Program-made: the position numbers and the translations under genes
The notes under the pieces: model-generated
Seen by the model: only the letters and a program-made list of their open reading frames with translations
What the model was told of the DNA's origin: nothing
Database searches by the model: none
Shown here: positions 8,116 to 16,931 of the stretch, one piece after another
Numbering within the stretch: position 1 is the first letter of the stretch
How the letters are laid out: every line of letters starts with the position of its first letter
Source of the DNA: Lentisphaeria bacterium
GTDB lineage: Bacteria; Verrucomicrobiota; Lentisphaeria; Oligosphaerales; Oligosphaeraceae
Direction: 5' to 3'
NCBI GenBank assembly: GCA_016288215.1
Contig: JAEEYQ010000005.1
Coordinates: 1 to 64,000 of the forward strand
Length of the DNA stretch: 64,000 nucleotides

Positions 8116-9084
8116 TTATTTCCGCACAATTTTCGGGCTGTTCAGATCAATCCAACTGGCAATCTTGAGATCCCATTCTTCTGGCGTGATGGCTTGGCAG
8201 CAGCCTCCATGATAGAAGGTCATTTCACCAAAATAGACCTTTCCGTCAAGATTGTACAAATCGACACGGCACATTGGAAAAGGCTGGGACAATTTGGCGG
8301 CAATCTCCTTCATGTATTCGAAATTTTCGGGCTTTTGCACTTCGCCGTCATAATTGTCGCGCCCCCAACGGATTGGCATCAACTGGAAAGCCATGTCATA
8401 GATGTTTCTGGGGAACTTGAACTGATGTTGCCCCTTGTCATTATAGACACCGAAATCCATCATCAGCAACTTGGGGACGCCATCAAAGCAGAAGAACCGA
8501 AAATCTTCAGGCAGGTTTCCTTTTTTGTCGCGGATAATGGTCTCCGCGACGATCAATGGAGGAATGTTCTTGTAGTTCCATTCCCGTGAAATCAGATAGT
8601 AATTGGATTTTATTCCTTTGTCCAGTTTTTTTCTTGCGGCTTTTTCATCGAAGGCGGCGACGTTGTCGGGATCATAGAAGACATGTCCGCCGGAGCCATT
8701 GTTGGGCTTAAGAATCACAGGGACTTTAAATTTGGTAAAATCAATTTCAGAAGCCTTCTTGTAGACGCCTTGCTGCGGTATCAGGATATCCGGATAGCCG
8801 CATTCCGTGACATATTCACGGGCCAAATGCTTGTCAGAGCATTTCGTCAACAAGGGATTACGGTTATTGATCTTCAGCCACCATAGTTTTTCATTGAACA
8901 GACGCGGCTCGTCCAGATTCAGTTTTTTATGCGTGTATGTTTTATAGAACCATTTGGCATACATCCTGTCAGGCAGGATGGACATGCTGCGAGTGATGAT
9001 GTTGCGAAGGACAATAAACAGACGACGCCATGCAGGAGAGGAATCCGCTCTTCTGTGTATATACTCTTTTATTTGTACAAGCAT
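8116..9084 (-). CDS. TupA-like ATP-grasp protein, copy 1
   Basis: A 322-residue protein of the TupA-like ATP-grasp family found in polysaccharide loci; the founder is linked to teichuronopeptide synthesis, that is, joining amino acids to a uronic-acid polymer. Landmarks are NNRNPLLTKCSDKHLAREYV near residue 73, the nucleotide-binding VILKPNNGSGGHVFY, and FGEMTFYHGGCC near the C terminus. It is closely related in layout to the protein at 29346-30350 (NRNPLLT-CSDKH, SREWNYKNI, EMTFY or ELTFY blocks). It is the last gene of the capsule locus, before a strong terminator. It looks less GC-rich than the glycosyltransferases. The chemistry, forming an amide or related bond with ATP, is a family inference; the acceptor is unknown. 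Confidence 0.82.
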   Translation of the reverse strand: MLVQIKEYIHRRADSSPAWRRLFIVLRNIITRSMSILPDRMYAKWFYKTYTHKKLNLDEPRLFNEKLWWLKINNRNPLLTKCSDKHLAREYVTECGYPDILIPQQGVYKKASEIDFTKFKVPVILKPNNGSGGHVFYDPDNVAAFDEKAARKKLDKGIKSNYYLISREWNYKNIPPLIVAETIIRDKKGNLPEDFRFFCFDGVPKLLMMDFGVYNDKGQHQFKFPRNIYDMAFQLMPIRWGRDNYDGEVQKPENFEYMKEIAAKLSQPFPMCRVDLYNLDGKVYFGEMTFYHGGCCQAITPEEWDLKIASWIDLNSPKIVRK

Positions 9085-9097
9085 TTTGACCTATATC

Positions 9098-9124
9098 TTG
9101 TAACCAATATGTTGATAAATTGCC
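9098..9124 (-). repeat. AT-rich motif with IHF-like core, site 2
   Basis: On the - strand this reads TTTATCAA then CATATTGGTTAC: the core TATCAA-N4-TTG fits the IHF consensus. The match to the longer motif is weaker than at other sites. It lies in the 59-nt gap before the TupA-like gene. Confidence 0.4.
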
Positions 9125-9143
9125 AATTCAAGGCCATCAAAAC

Positions 9144-10310
9144 TCAATTGCCGTTTTCGGACCCATTCTGACGGCCTTCGGCCACATCCAGCAGGTCGTA
9201 GTGTCGGCGGAGCGCGGATTTCCCCTTGAAGACATACCAAATCGTATGGATGACCTTCTGCATCAGGTCTTTGGAGAGATACCACGCGGCGATGGCATTG
9301 CCTGCGTTTGGAGGAAGCTGGTATTTGATGCGCATGGCCCGCAGGCTGCAGTGACGTAGGCGCTGTTTCAGCCAGGGCTTGGAGAAGGCGTTGTGATTGC
9401 TCAGGTTCCAGTCCTCCTTCGTCAGGCCAAACAGGTTCATGTTGCTTCGGAACAGCTCCTGATAGGCGGCGGTCCGTTTGGGATCAGGCTCCATGGCGTC
9501 ACGAAGCGTTTGGGGGAAGAACATGGGGAAGGCGGCCAGCAAATCCCCCGGATAGGGCTGATGAAGCGTGAGACACAGCTTGCGGCATTTTGGCCAATCC
9601 ACGGTTTCATGGTGGAGAAGGAAAGCGGTGTCCAGCAGGAATTTGCCCATGAAGGGGGAGCAGAACATCCCTTCCGAGGCATGGCGGGCCAACATGAGCA
9701 GGTTCAGTTCCGGCTCCAGAAGATAGTGGCAGCTTCCTGGCTGAGTGGGGTGGCAGTGCTCCCAGATGGAGTGGGGGGAGCAGCCTTTGAACATAGGAAG
9801 CATCCGATGGGCCTCCAAGGTGATGCCGTGGCGGTAGCAGGGGGGAAAGTGAAAATGACGGCAGCGTTCCACGGAAAGGGGGACGGCGGAATGCCAGCCG
9901 TCTTCCTGAAGCACCTGCAAAACCCGTTCCAGCTCATCGGGATGGAACAAAATGTCCCAATCCTGAAAACTGCGCAGCCAGGGAGACGGATAAACGCGAT
10001 GGGCCAGGTCGATGCCCTTGATGGGGACGAAGCGGATGGAGGCCTTTTGAAGAACGTCCACAAATCGCTGAAACTCGATTTCGTTCCGCAGGGAGGTGGC
10101 CTGCCGTTTGAGAAGCTGCTGACGCCAATCGTCCTCGAAAAACGCATCTTCCTGTCCATCAAGGAGATGATAGACGGCCCCGAGCAGGGTCTCCTGGCGG
10201 GCTCGGTCCAAAAACGCCCGCTTCTTCTCTGGAGTCAGGCTATTCCAGGTCTGGACGGCATTGCCGTAGATCAGCTGTCCGAGTATTTCATTGAATTCAT
10301 TTTGTTGCAT
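9144..10310 (-). CDS. Nucleotidyltransferase-fold protein (NTP_transf_5 family)
   Basis: A protein of about 388 residues with the block KGIDLAHRVYPSPWLRSFQDWDIL, typical of the NTP_transf_5 family (a DNA-polymerase-beta-like nucleotidyltransferase fold with acidic metal ligands in the DWDIL segment). Relatives occur in capsule loci and in some peptide-modification clusters, and the acceptor is generally unknown. The first in-frame start is TTG at 10340; I favour ATG 10310 (MQQNEFNEIL), which clears the 3' end of rfbB, but neither has a convincing ribosome binding site. It is followed by the TupA-like ligase. A role in adding a nucleotide or phosphate group to the glycan or its carrier is only a guess. 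Confidence 0.75.
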   Translation of the reverse strand: MQQNEFNEILGQLIYGNAVQTWNSLTPEKKRAFLDRARQETLLGAVYHLLDGQEDAFFEDDWRQQLLKRQATSLRNEIEFQRFVDVLQKASIRFVPIKGIDLAHRVYPSPWLRSFQDWDILFHPDELERVLQVLQEDGWHSAVPLSVERCRHFHFPPCYRHGITLEAHRMLPMFKGCSPHSIWEHCHPTQPGSCHYLLEPELNLLMLARHASEGMFCSPFMGKFLLDTAFLLHHETVDWPKCRKLCLTLHQPYPGDLLAAFPMFFPQTLRDAMEPDPKRTAAYQELFRSNMNLFGLTKEDWNLSNHNAFSKPWLKQRLRHCSLRAMRIKYQLPPNAGNAIAAWYLSKDLMQKVIHTIWYVFKGKSALRRHYDLLDVAEGRQNGSENGN

Positions 10311-10352
10311 GAAATGAATTACAACTTGCAAATTTGACAAGTATGACCTTGG

Positions 10353-11408
10353 TCAGCCGCGGCCCAGCCGTTCGCCGGCGTATTTGCCGTCTCGGATGGG
10401 ACGCCACCACCAGTTGTTGTCCAGATACCATTGGATGGTCTTTCGGATGCCGCTGTCGAAATCCTGATCCGGTTCCCAGCCGAGGGAGTTGCGGAGTTTG
10501 TCCGCGTTGATGGCGTAGCGGAGGTCATGGCCGGGGCGGTCCTTCACGAAGGTGATTTGGTCGGCGTAGGAGGAGCCGTCTCGTTTGGGACGCATCTGGT
10601 CCAGCAGGCGGCAGATGGTCTGGACGACCTGCAGATTGGTGCGCTCGTTGTGGCCGCCGATGTTGTAAGTCTCTCCGGGAACGCCCTTTTGGTTGATGAG
10701 CCACAGGGCCTTCGCATGGTCTTCCACATAGAGCCAGTCCCGAACGTTCTCGCCTTTGCCGTAGATTGGCAAGGGCTTGCCGTCCAACGCGTTAAGAATG
10801 ACGAGGGGAATGAGCTTCTCGGGAAAGTGATAGGGGCCGTAGTTGTTGGAGCAGTTGGAGAGCAGGACGGGAAGCCCGAAGGTGTGGCCCCACGCGCGGA
10901 CCAGATGGTCACTGGCGGCCTTGCTGGCGGAGTAGGGGGATTTGGGGTCGTAAGGGGTTGATTCCGTGAAGAATCCGTCCTTGCCGAGGGAGCCGTACAC
11001 TTCGTCCGTGGAGATGTGCTGGAAGCGGAAGGCGGCCTTTTTGTCATCGGGCAGGCCGCGCCAATAGTCCAAGCTGGCCTGCAGCAGCGTGGCGGTGCCG
11101 AGGACGTTGGTTTTGACGAAGCAGAGCGGGTCGTCGATGGAGCGGTCCACATGGGATTCGGCGGCCAGATGCATGATGGCGTCGGGCTGGTAGTCCTGGA
11201 AGAGGGCGGCGACTCCGGCGGCGTCGCAGATGTCCAGATGCGCAAAGCTATAGTACGGAGAGAGTTCCACCTCTTTCAAGCTGCTCAGGTTGCCGGCGTA
11301 GGTCAGTTTGTCCAGATTGCAGACTTTCGCCAGTTCATTGCTGACCAGATAGCGGATGAGCGCGGAGCCGATGAAGCCGGCCCCTCCCGTGACGATGATG
11401 CGTTTCAT
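10353..11408 (-). CDS. rfbB: dTDP-glucose 4,6-dehydratase
   Basis: A 351-residue short-chain dehydrogenase of the RmlB type, making dTDP-4-keto-6-deoxyglucose from dTDP-glucose. TGGAGFIGS (about 7-15) binds NAD, STDEVYG gives the Thr134-Asp135-Glu136 catalytic trio, and YSASK gives Tyr159 and Lys163; [13 protein letters not shown] is diagnostic for RmlB. ATG 11408 has AGGAAAGGA upstream; an earlier in-frame start would add an unrelated 16-residue extension. RmlC is present at 16382, but RmlA and RmlD are not in the window, so rhamnose synthesis would need genes elsewhere, or the keto-sugar feeds a different deoxysugar. Confidence 0.93.
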   Translation of the reverse strand: MKRIIVTGGAGFIGSALIRYLVSNELAKVCNLDKLTYAGNLSSLKEVELSPYYSFAHLDICDAAGVAALFQDYQPDAIMHLAAESHVDRSIDDPLCFVKTNVLGTATLLQASLDYWRGLPDDKKAAFRFQHISTDEVYGSLGKDGFFTESTPYDPKSPYSASKAASDHLVRAWGHTFGLPVLLSNCSNNYGPYHFPEKLIPLVILNALDGKPLPIYGKGENVRDWLYVEDHAKALWLINQKGVPGETYNIGGHNERTNLQVVQTICRLLDQMRPKRDGSSYADQITFVKDRPGHDLRYAINADKLRNSLGWEPDQDFDSGIRKTIQWYLDNNWWWRPIRDGKYAGERLGRG

Positions 11409-11472
11409 GGATTGGGTCCTTTCCTGGCTAAAAATGGATACTTCATCCAATGGCAAACGGGTTCAGTGAAGT

Positions 11473-12612
11473 CTATGGTTTGTATCTTAAATATTTGGGA
11501 ATAAAATCATTATGCTTTTTTAGAAATTCAAGAAACTGTTCTGTGTATTCCCCTGCAAAGGGGCCATTGCAGAATTGGTACAGAATCGACCCCGGATCAA
11601 GAATGTTATATTCTATGCAGATCGGTTTTCCTTGCTCGTCTATGGTGAAATCCCATCCAATGATGTCAAAAAAGAACATTCGTTCATGGGCCTTCACGGC
11701 GGTGGTTATCAGTTCCTGCCAGTTTGGAATTTGCTTGTCGGCAATGTCTGGATGTTTCATTAAGTTGCCATCGAATGATACATATCGGTCATTGATTATT
11801 CCATTTGCGTCAATGCCGACGACATGCACAATCTCCTTGTCGCCAACATAGGTGACATCTGTGAAACTTCCTTCTGTCCCATATCGCAAGCTTGTGGAGA
11901 AAATGCTGACTGTGTCATCATGCCGCCAAGAGACGATCCGAATGATGTTCACGGACGTGGAACAGAATTGATGGAAGAAGGGATGTTGGTGGACACATTT
12001 TTGAAGAACATAGTTTTGCGCTTCTTGCTCCGTTAGAATTTTCTTGACATCCTTTGCGCTTTCAATGCCCGTGAATTTCTTGACGCCTTTTCCCGCACAG
12101 GATTTCTTGCTCACCTTCAGAATAAGCTCCGTGTCTCCCTCAAGAAGCTCATAGACATTGGTGGCCAATGCGTCAAGGGATTCATCCGTGTTTGCCCGAT
12201 AATGGTACCCGCTATCGTAAAATTTTCCTAACATCTTGTGTACCAATGACTTGGGGAAATTGACCACTGGATTCATCATTTCATAGATGTTCTTGTCATC
12301 CCATCCACAGATGTCATCCTGAAAATTGTAATACTTGTAGATACTGTAGTGCATGAAACTATGTGGAATGAAACGGGGCGAGTGGCATCCCGTCACTCCA
12401 TAATACATCTGGAACCATGTGTAGTCAGGCCATTTAACTCCATATTGCTTCCAATAGTCATCGATTTCCCGTTTTTCTGCTTCTGTAAGCGGGGGCATCT
12501 TATGATCGTTCAGGAACCGTCTTGCTTTGGCATATAAGTTCTTCTGTCTAGCAGCTATTTCATGGCCACTTGCAAATCTCTTGATACGATTGAATATTCT
12601 GATGATTTTCAT
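11473..12612 (-). CDS. Sugar-transfer-associated ATP-grasp protein (PF14397-like), copy 1
   Basis: A 379-residue protein matching the ATP-grasp family named for its place in sugar-transfer loci. LILKVSKKSCAGKGVKKF is the first nucleotide-binding lobe, IIRIVSW the central strand, and GWDFTIDEQGKPICIEYNI carries the metal-binding Asp and Glu/Asn. It probably activates a carboxylate with ATP and links it to an amine or another acceptor. The gene is visibly richer in A and T than the rfb and glycosyltransferase genes around it, suggesting separate acquisition. A 98-nt AT-rich gap lies upstream. It shares its family with the protein at 15192-16295. Substrate unknown. Confidence 0.78.
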   Translation of the reverse strand: MKIIRIFNRIKRFASGHEIAARQKNLYAKARRFLNDHKMPPLTEAEKREIDDYWKQYGVKWPDYTWFQMYYGVTGCHSPRFIPHSFMHYSIYKYYNFQDDICGWDDKNIYEMMNPVVNFPKSLVHKMLGKFYDSGYHYRANTDESLDALATNVYELLEGDTELILKVSKKSCAGKGVKKFTGIESAKDVKKILTEQEAQNYVLQKCVHQHPFFHQFCSTSVNIIRIVSWRHDDTVSIFSTSLRYGTEGSFTDVTYVGDKEIVHVVGIDANGIINDRYVSFDGNLMKHPDIADKQIPNWQELITTAVKAHERMFFFDIIGWDFTIDEQGKPICIEYNILDPGSILYQFCNGPFAGEYTEQFLEFLKKHNDFIPKYLRYKP

Positions 12613-12710
12613 GGCTTACCGAATGATTTATTGTAACGTGAACAATGAAGGGCAATTATAGACTATGATAGGCATTAAGTTTGCTATAATGACATGGGGT
12701 CATTGGGGAT
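12613..12710 (-). promoter_or_regulatory. AT-rich gap with a possible -10 element
   Basis: Upstream of the ATP-grasp gene, the - strand contains CATAGTCTATAATTGCC with a TATAAT hexamer, but no -35 hexamer at good spacing. It might be an internal promoter of the capsule locus or simply an AT-rich junction of an acquired gene. Confidence 0.3.
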
Positions 12711-15107
12711 TCAATAAATGACTTTGGAGCCGGCGGACGGGGTGTAGACAACTGCAGATCGCGGAAGCCCCTCTTTGTCATAAAATTTTGTGTTCAAGAC
12801 AGATATGACGGAATCCGCTGCCTGTTTTTCGATGAGGGCGATGATGCAGCCGCCCAATCCAGCGCCCACCAGCGAGCTACCGAGGACGCCGGGGGTGGCG
12901 TTGAGCAGGTCGCAAAGGGCGTCAATGCGGGGTGTGGAGCAACCATAGGCGCCGCATTGCAGCATGGGATCCGCCTCCTCCGTCGCCAAGGCATCCAACA
13001 CGGCATCGGAGAAATCCGTGGCATGGATTCGGTCTCCATCGTGGCTGATTTTCATCAGCTGGCCGAGAGCGGCGTAGTTCCCCTTGATGAGCAGGGACTG
13101 AACCGCCTCCGCCCGCAGACACTCCGAAATGCCGTAGAGCGTCACGCCGCGTAAATCGTAAGTTGATGGATCAGAATGACTTGCGAAAATCTGCTTGATG
13201 CGTTCGCCATATTCGGGAAGGAGGGACTGGATTTCCTTCCGTGTGATGGACACGGGCAATGTCTTCAGCATCCGATAGATGGCACTGGCTGGCTGGATAT
13301 TCGCTAAATCCCTAAATTCCAATAAGTTATACATCGGAAACGCCCGTTTGAGAATCATGAAGGCGAATTCGTAGGAGGCGACTTTGGCGTTGAAGGTGTC
13401 CTTGCTGCCTTCGGACTTCTTCGCCTGCGTCATGCTGTTGGCGACGACCACGGCGTAGGCGTTGGAGAAGGGGACGCAGGCTCCGATGTGGAAGGGCTTG
13501 AAGCCCAGATGGGTGATGCAGCCCTGCTGGCTGCATTTCATGGCGCCGTGGTCACCGGCGCCGCCGCGGGAACCCACCAGCCATTCGCCTTCGCCGCACA
13601 GCTCGATGAATTGCCGTTGGGTCAGGTTCAGACTGTTCAGCGCCATGACGGCCTCAGCCGTCGCTACGACCAGAGAGGAGGAGGAAGACAGCCCCGCCGC
13701 CACGGGAATGGTGCCGCTGACAGCGATGTCCATGCCGCACAATGGCATGTCGGAGGCCATCTGAAAGCGAAGGACGGCGGATTTCACATAATTGACCCAG
13801 GCCCCTTTGGAGAGGCGCAGCTCCTCTTTGACGCGCTCCGAGTCCAGATACTCCAGCCAGTTTTGGGAGGGGCCCAGCCGGAGGCATTCGCCGATGGAGA
13901 AGGAGGCCGGCGGATACGCAGGATCCACATTGGCGATGCGGACGGTGTCGTCCTGCCGTGGCGCGGCGGCCAATAGGGTGTCGTTGCCGATGGCCATGAC
14001 ATTGATGCCGCCGCCGCGATGGTCGATGTGCCGTCCCATCAGGTTAAGGCGGCCTGGTGCACGGGTCAGGGCAATGTCTCGGTCTCCATAAGTGGCGGCG
14101 AAGAACTGGAGCAGGTGGCGGTAACGGCTGGTCTGAACGGGATCCTGTGGCCCGTAAAGTGCTTCCAGCTGCGGCTTTAATGTGGTTTCAAGCCGTTTTT
14201 CGTAGTCGGAGACGGGGCGCAGGAAGAGATGGCTCATGGCCCGCAGCTCCTCTTTGGTGCTGTAGGTCAGCATGGCTTCCTTTGAGGGAATCTCCAAAAG
14301 GGCAGCCTGGTCACGGAGGGCGAAATATTCCATGGTGTCCGTCAGATAGATTTCCCCCTGCGCATTGTCGGAACGGCAGGAGGCGAGGGCGGCGATGGCC
14401 TGCTGAATGTCCAGACAATAGAGGCCGGCGTTGGCGTGGGTGGAGGCTAAGATGTCCTTGGCGGAGAAGAGTTTACCGCAAAGGCGACAGCTTCCGGATG
14501 GCGGCGTGTCCTTGGCCTTGGCCATGACCTTGGTGGCCTTTTTTGCGTTCAACCCCAGACAGGACAATGTGCTATTCCATTGGACGGAAGGAACTTGCGC
14601 CAAAGCCTCGTAGGCTGCGTCCGCCAGTTCCACCACGCCTTGGGGACGCCCCTGATCCATCACTATGCGGCCGCCATGGAAATTGTTGGCCACCGGCTGC
14701 GCGCCGAAGATCGCGGTATGGTTTTGGGCCATCTCCAGAAGCTGCCGCAGGATTTCGGGGGCGATGATCTTGTCCCCCATGGAGATGACAACGGGGCCGC
14801 TGATGCCCAGGCTGTCCAGAGCCTTCAGTCCGCACAGCGCCGCATGGCCCGTGCCGCGTTGCTCCTTCTGATAGGCGTAGAGAATGCCGTCCACGCCGTC
14901 CAATGCGTCCATGACGCTTTGGGCCTGATGACCGACCACGATGGCGAAGCGGGAGACGCCGCCTTCCTTCATGGATTGGACAATGCGGCGGATGACCGGC
15001 GTGCCGGCGCAGTCAAAGCTGACCTTGTTGATGGAGTTGTCGTTCATCCGCGTGCCTTTGCCGGCGCATAAGATGACGGCGGAGACGATGGAAGGTTTTC
15101 TTTTCAT
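12711..15107 (-). CDS. Fusion: GlmU-like nucleotidyltransferase plus GalK-like sugar kinase
   Basis: A 798-residue two-domain enzyme. Residues 1 to about 270 are a GlmU-type sugar-1-phosphate uridylyltransferase: CAGKGTRM (14-21), QRGTGHAA (83-90) and GEIYLTD (251-257). Residues about 330-798 are a GHMP kinase of the galactokinase family: GRLNLMGRHIDHRGG (352-366) and the phosphate loop PVAAGLSSSSSL near residue 470. Kinase plus pyrophosphorylase in one chain parallels the bacterial fucokinase/GDP-fucose pyrophosphorylase fusion, but these parts are GlmU-like and GalK-like. I infer salvage of a free hexose or HexNAc, perhaps GalNAc, to UDP-sugar. CRLCGKLF (207-214) is an odd cysteine pair in the first domain. 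Domain calls are firm; the substrate is inferred. Confidence 0.85.
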   Translation of the reverse strand: MKRKPSIVSAVILCAGKGTRMNDNSINKVSFDCAGTPVIRRIVQSMKEGGVSRFAIVVGHQAQSVMDALDGVDGILYAYQKEQRGTGHAALCGLKALDSLGISGPVVISMGDKIIAPEILRQLLEMAQNHTAIFGAQPVANNFHGGRIVMDQGRPQGVVELADAAYEALAQVPSVQWNSTLSCLGLNAKKATKVMAKAKDTPPSGSCRLCGKLFSAKDILASTHANAGLYCLDIQQAIAALASCRSDNAQGEIYLTDTMEYFALRDQAALLEIPSKEAMLTYSTKEELRAMSHLFLRPVSDYEKRLETTLKPQLEALYGPQDPVQTSRYRHLLQFFAATYGDRDIALTRAPGRLNLMGRHIDHRGGGINVMAIGNDTLLAAAPRQDDTVRIANVDPAYPPASFSIGECLRLGPSQNWLEYLDSERVKEELRLSKGAWVNYVKSAVLRFQMASDMPLCGMDIAVSGTIPVAAGLSSSSSLVVATAEAVMALNSLNLTQRQFIELCGEGEWLVGSRGGAGDHGAMKCSQQGCITHLGFKPFHIGACVPFSNAYAVVVANSMTQAKKSEGSKDTFNAKVASYEFAFMILKRAFPMYNLLEFRDLANIQPASAIYRMLKTLPVSITRKEIQSLLPEYGERIKQIFASHSDPSTYDLRGVTLYGISECLRAEAVQSLLIKGNYAALGQLMKISHDGDRIHATDFSDAVLDALATEEADPMLQCGAYGCSTPRIDALCDLLNATPGVLGSSLVGAGLGGCIIALIEKQAADSVISVLNTKFYDKEGLPRSAVVYTPSAGSKVIY

Positions 15108-15110
15108 TGC

Positions 15111-15137
15111 AAGTTATTTATTATAAATATGTTATAT
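15111..15137 (+). repeat. AT-rich motif, site 3 (degenerate)
   Basis: AAGTTAT, TTATTATAA and ATATGTTA in the gap just upstream of the GlmU-GalK fusion. One mismatch to the IHF core. Confidence 0.35.
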
Positions 15138-15191
15138 GTAAAATTGCTTTGATGTCTGTCGGATAGTCGATTGAATGGCTATGGTGACCTG

Positions 15192-16295
15192 TCAGTGGCC
15201 AAAGGCCTTCAAAATGGCCCGCGCCTCCTGCCGGAAGCCTTTTTGTGATGTGAGTTGGAAGCCGAACTGGGGAAGTGAATTTCCCTCAATCATGACCCAT
15301 CCGCGGTCATCCGTCAGGGCCAAATCCCACCCCGTAAAGCGGTTTTGCGGAACGACGGTGGCCAGTTCACGGGCAAAGGCGCAGCACTCATCGAAGCGGG
15401 GAACCTGGAAGCCAATGATGGGGATGCCGTTAATCGATTTCCCTTCATAGCGATGCCCCTTCTTGTCGGCGGCGGCGATGACAACGCCGGTTTGGGGATC
15501 CAAAAGACACATGACGCCGCCTTGGCCGGCATTGTCAACGACGGAGTCGCCCTGGCCAATGCGCAACTGCGGATGGATGATGTCTATATGGTCACCGTAG
15601 TTGAGTGTCGGTATACGGACGGTGTTGACGGATTTCGGATGCAAGGCGGCGATTTCCTTGCAGCATTTCATCAGCTCCTCCACGATGAAATCCCCATGAT
15701 AGTTCTTTATCAGCCTCTTGAACAAGTCTTCCGCAGAAGGCTCCGCCGCCATGTCGATGACCTGAACGCCCTCGCCGAGGCTTCCACGACAAGGTTTGAT
15801 GATGAATTGTGGATGTTTTGAGACGAAATCCACAAACTGCGGCAGAGAATCTTTTGAGGTGTCTAAATGGAGTACTTCCCGCTTGAAGAACTTCTTGAAA
15901 TGCTCATAGGTGAGGTGTTTGTCTTCAAAAATTAAATGACAGGATGTGTCGTTGATGGTTTTACAGAATTCAAAGTGTTCTCGTTCAGAGATATAGTCGC
16001 TTCGCTGCCCTTTAGGCAGGTTCTCCAGCCCGTATTGGAAGAATTCGCTGCCGGTATAGCCGAATATCCGTTCCAAATAAACCATTTTTGGAAGCAGTTC
16101 TTTCCGTCTTGATTCAGGGATGTCCGTTCCTAAAAAAAGGTCAATGGCTTCGTTGGCGCGTTGCTTCGCCGTTAATTTGAACACAAGATCGTTGAACTTG
16201 ACATCCAGTTTGTCACAAATCTTGAATAGAGTTCTTCCTACGACGGGAAAGGTCTTGATGGACTTCGAATGGGTGATGCATGCAAAAATCGACAT
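15192..16295 (-). CDS. Sugar-transfer-associated ATP-grasp protein (PF14397-like), copy 2
   Basis: A 367-residue ATP-grasp protein. FIIKPCRGSLGEGVQVID is the glycine-rich nucleotide lobe, FIVEELMKC the hinge strand, VNTVRIPTLNY the following strand, and GWDLALTDDRGWVMIEGN carries the acidic metal ligands. It resembles the protein at 11473 in order of motifs but is clearly divergent. It probably forms an amide or ester between a carboxylate and a glycan-linked group. It sits between rfbC and the GlmU-GalK fusion. The N-terminal 100 residues have no recognisable domain. Confidence 0.78.
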   Translation of the reverse strand: MSIFACITHSKSIKTFPVVGRTLFKICDKLDVKFNDLVFKLTAKQRANEAIDLFLGTDIPESRRKELLPKMVYLERIFGYTGSEFFQYGLENLPKGQRSDYISEREHFEFCKTINDTSCHLIFEDKHLTYEHFKKFFKREVLHLDTSKDSLPQFVDFVSKHPQFIIKPCRGSLGEGVQVIDMAAEPSAEDLFKRLIKNYHGDFIVEELMKCCKEIAALHPKSVNTVRIPTLNYGDHIDIIHPQLRIGQGDSVVDNAGQGGVMCLLDPQTGVVIAAADKKGHRYEGKSINGIPIIGFQVPRFDECCAFARELATVVPQNRFTGWDLALTDDRGWVMIEGNSLPQFGFQLTSQKGFRQEARAILKAFGH

Positions 16296-16340
16296 GAAAT
16301 TTCCCTAAGGGTGGTTGGTGCAGAAAGCCGTTATGGAAAA

Positions 16341-16375
16341 TTAACTATTAACATTGAACAGTTAACAATTCGAAA
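16341..16375. repeat. Heptamer-periodic tract 1 (TTAACNN)
   Basis: Five consecutive 7-nt units starting TTAACTA, TTAACAT, TGAACAG in the gap between rfbC and the ATP-grasp gene. The period is exact although the units vary. Confidence 0.6.
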
Positions 16376-16381
16376 AGCTGT

Positions 16382-16924
16382 TCAAAACTGATCCATGGTG
16401 GGATGGACTTTGTCTTTTTCGCTGAGAACGGGAGACTGTCCTTCCAGCGGCCAGGGGATGTTGAGGGATGGGTCGTTCCAGATGATGCCGCCTTCGTCGC
16501 CGGGGTGGTAGACATCATCGCATTTGTAGGCGAATTCCGCGAAGTCGCTCAGGACAAGAAAGCCGTGGGCGAAGCCGCGGGGGATGAACATCTGGCGGCG
16601 GTTCTCCTCTGAGAGGATGGTGGCGACCCACTTGCCGAAGGTCGGGCTGCCAGGCCGGATGTCCACGGCCACGTCATAGACGGTGCCATGGATGACGCGG
16701 ACCAATTTGGCTTGGGGAAATTGCCGCTGGAAATGCAGGCCGCGCAAGACGTTGCGGCTTGAGCCGGACTGATTGTCCTGCACAAAGGCCACATTCAGGC
16801 CCGCTTCGGCGAAAACCGCCTGCTTGTAGGTTTCCACAAAATAGCCACGATTATCTCCAAAGACCTTGACGTCAATGAGATAGAGGCCTTTTAGCTCGGT
16901 TTCCGTAAAGGTGAAATTGCTCAT
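16382..16924 (-). CDS. rfbC: dTDP-4-dehydrorhamnose 3,5-epimerase
   Basis: A 180-residue RmlC cupin that epimerises dTDP-4-keto-6-deoxyglucose at C3 and C5. RGLHFQ contains the catalytic His, AVDIRPGSPTFGKW the conserved Asp region, FIPRGFAHGFLVLSD the cupin core, and AEFAYKCDDVYHPGDEGGIIWNDP the substrate-binding Tyr and the C-terminal signature. ATG 16924 is chosen because everything upstream in this frame is the shadow of the glycosyltransferase gene. The start lies 7 nt after the glycosyltransferase stop, so the two are probably co-translated. It partners RmlB at 10353. Confidence 0.93.
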   Translation of the reverse strand: MSNFTFTETELKGLYLIDVKVFGDNRGYFVETYKQAVFAEAGLNVAFVQDNQSGSSRNVLRGLHFQRQFPQAKLVRVIHGTVYDVAVDIRPGSPTFGKWVATILSEENRRQMFIPRGFAHGFLVLSDFAEFAYKCDDVYHPGDEGGIIWNDPSLNIPWPLEGQSPVLSEKDKVHPTMDQF

Positions 16925-16931
16925 GGCTGTC

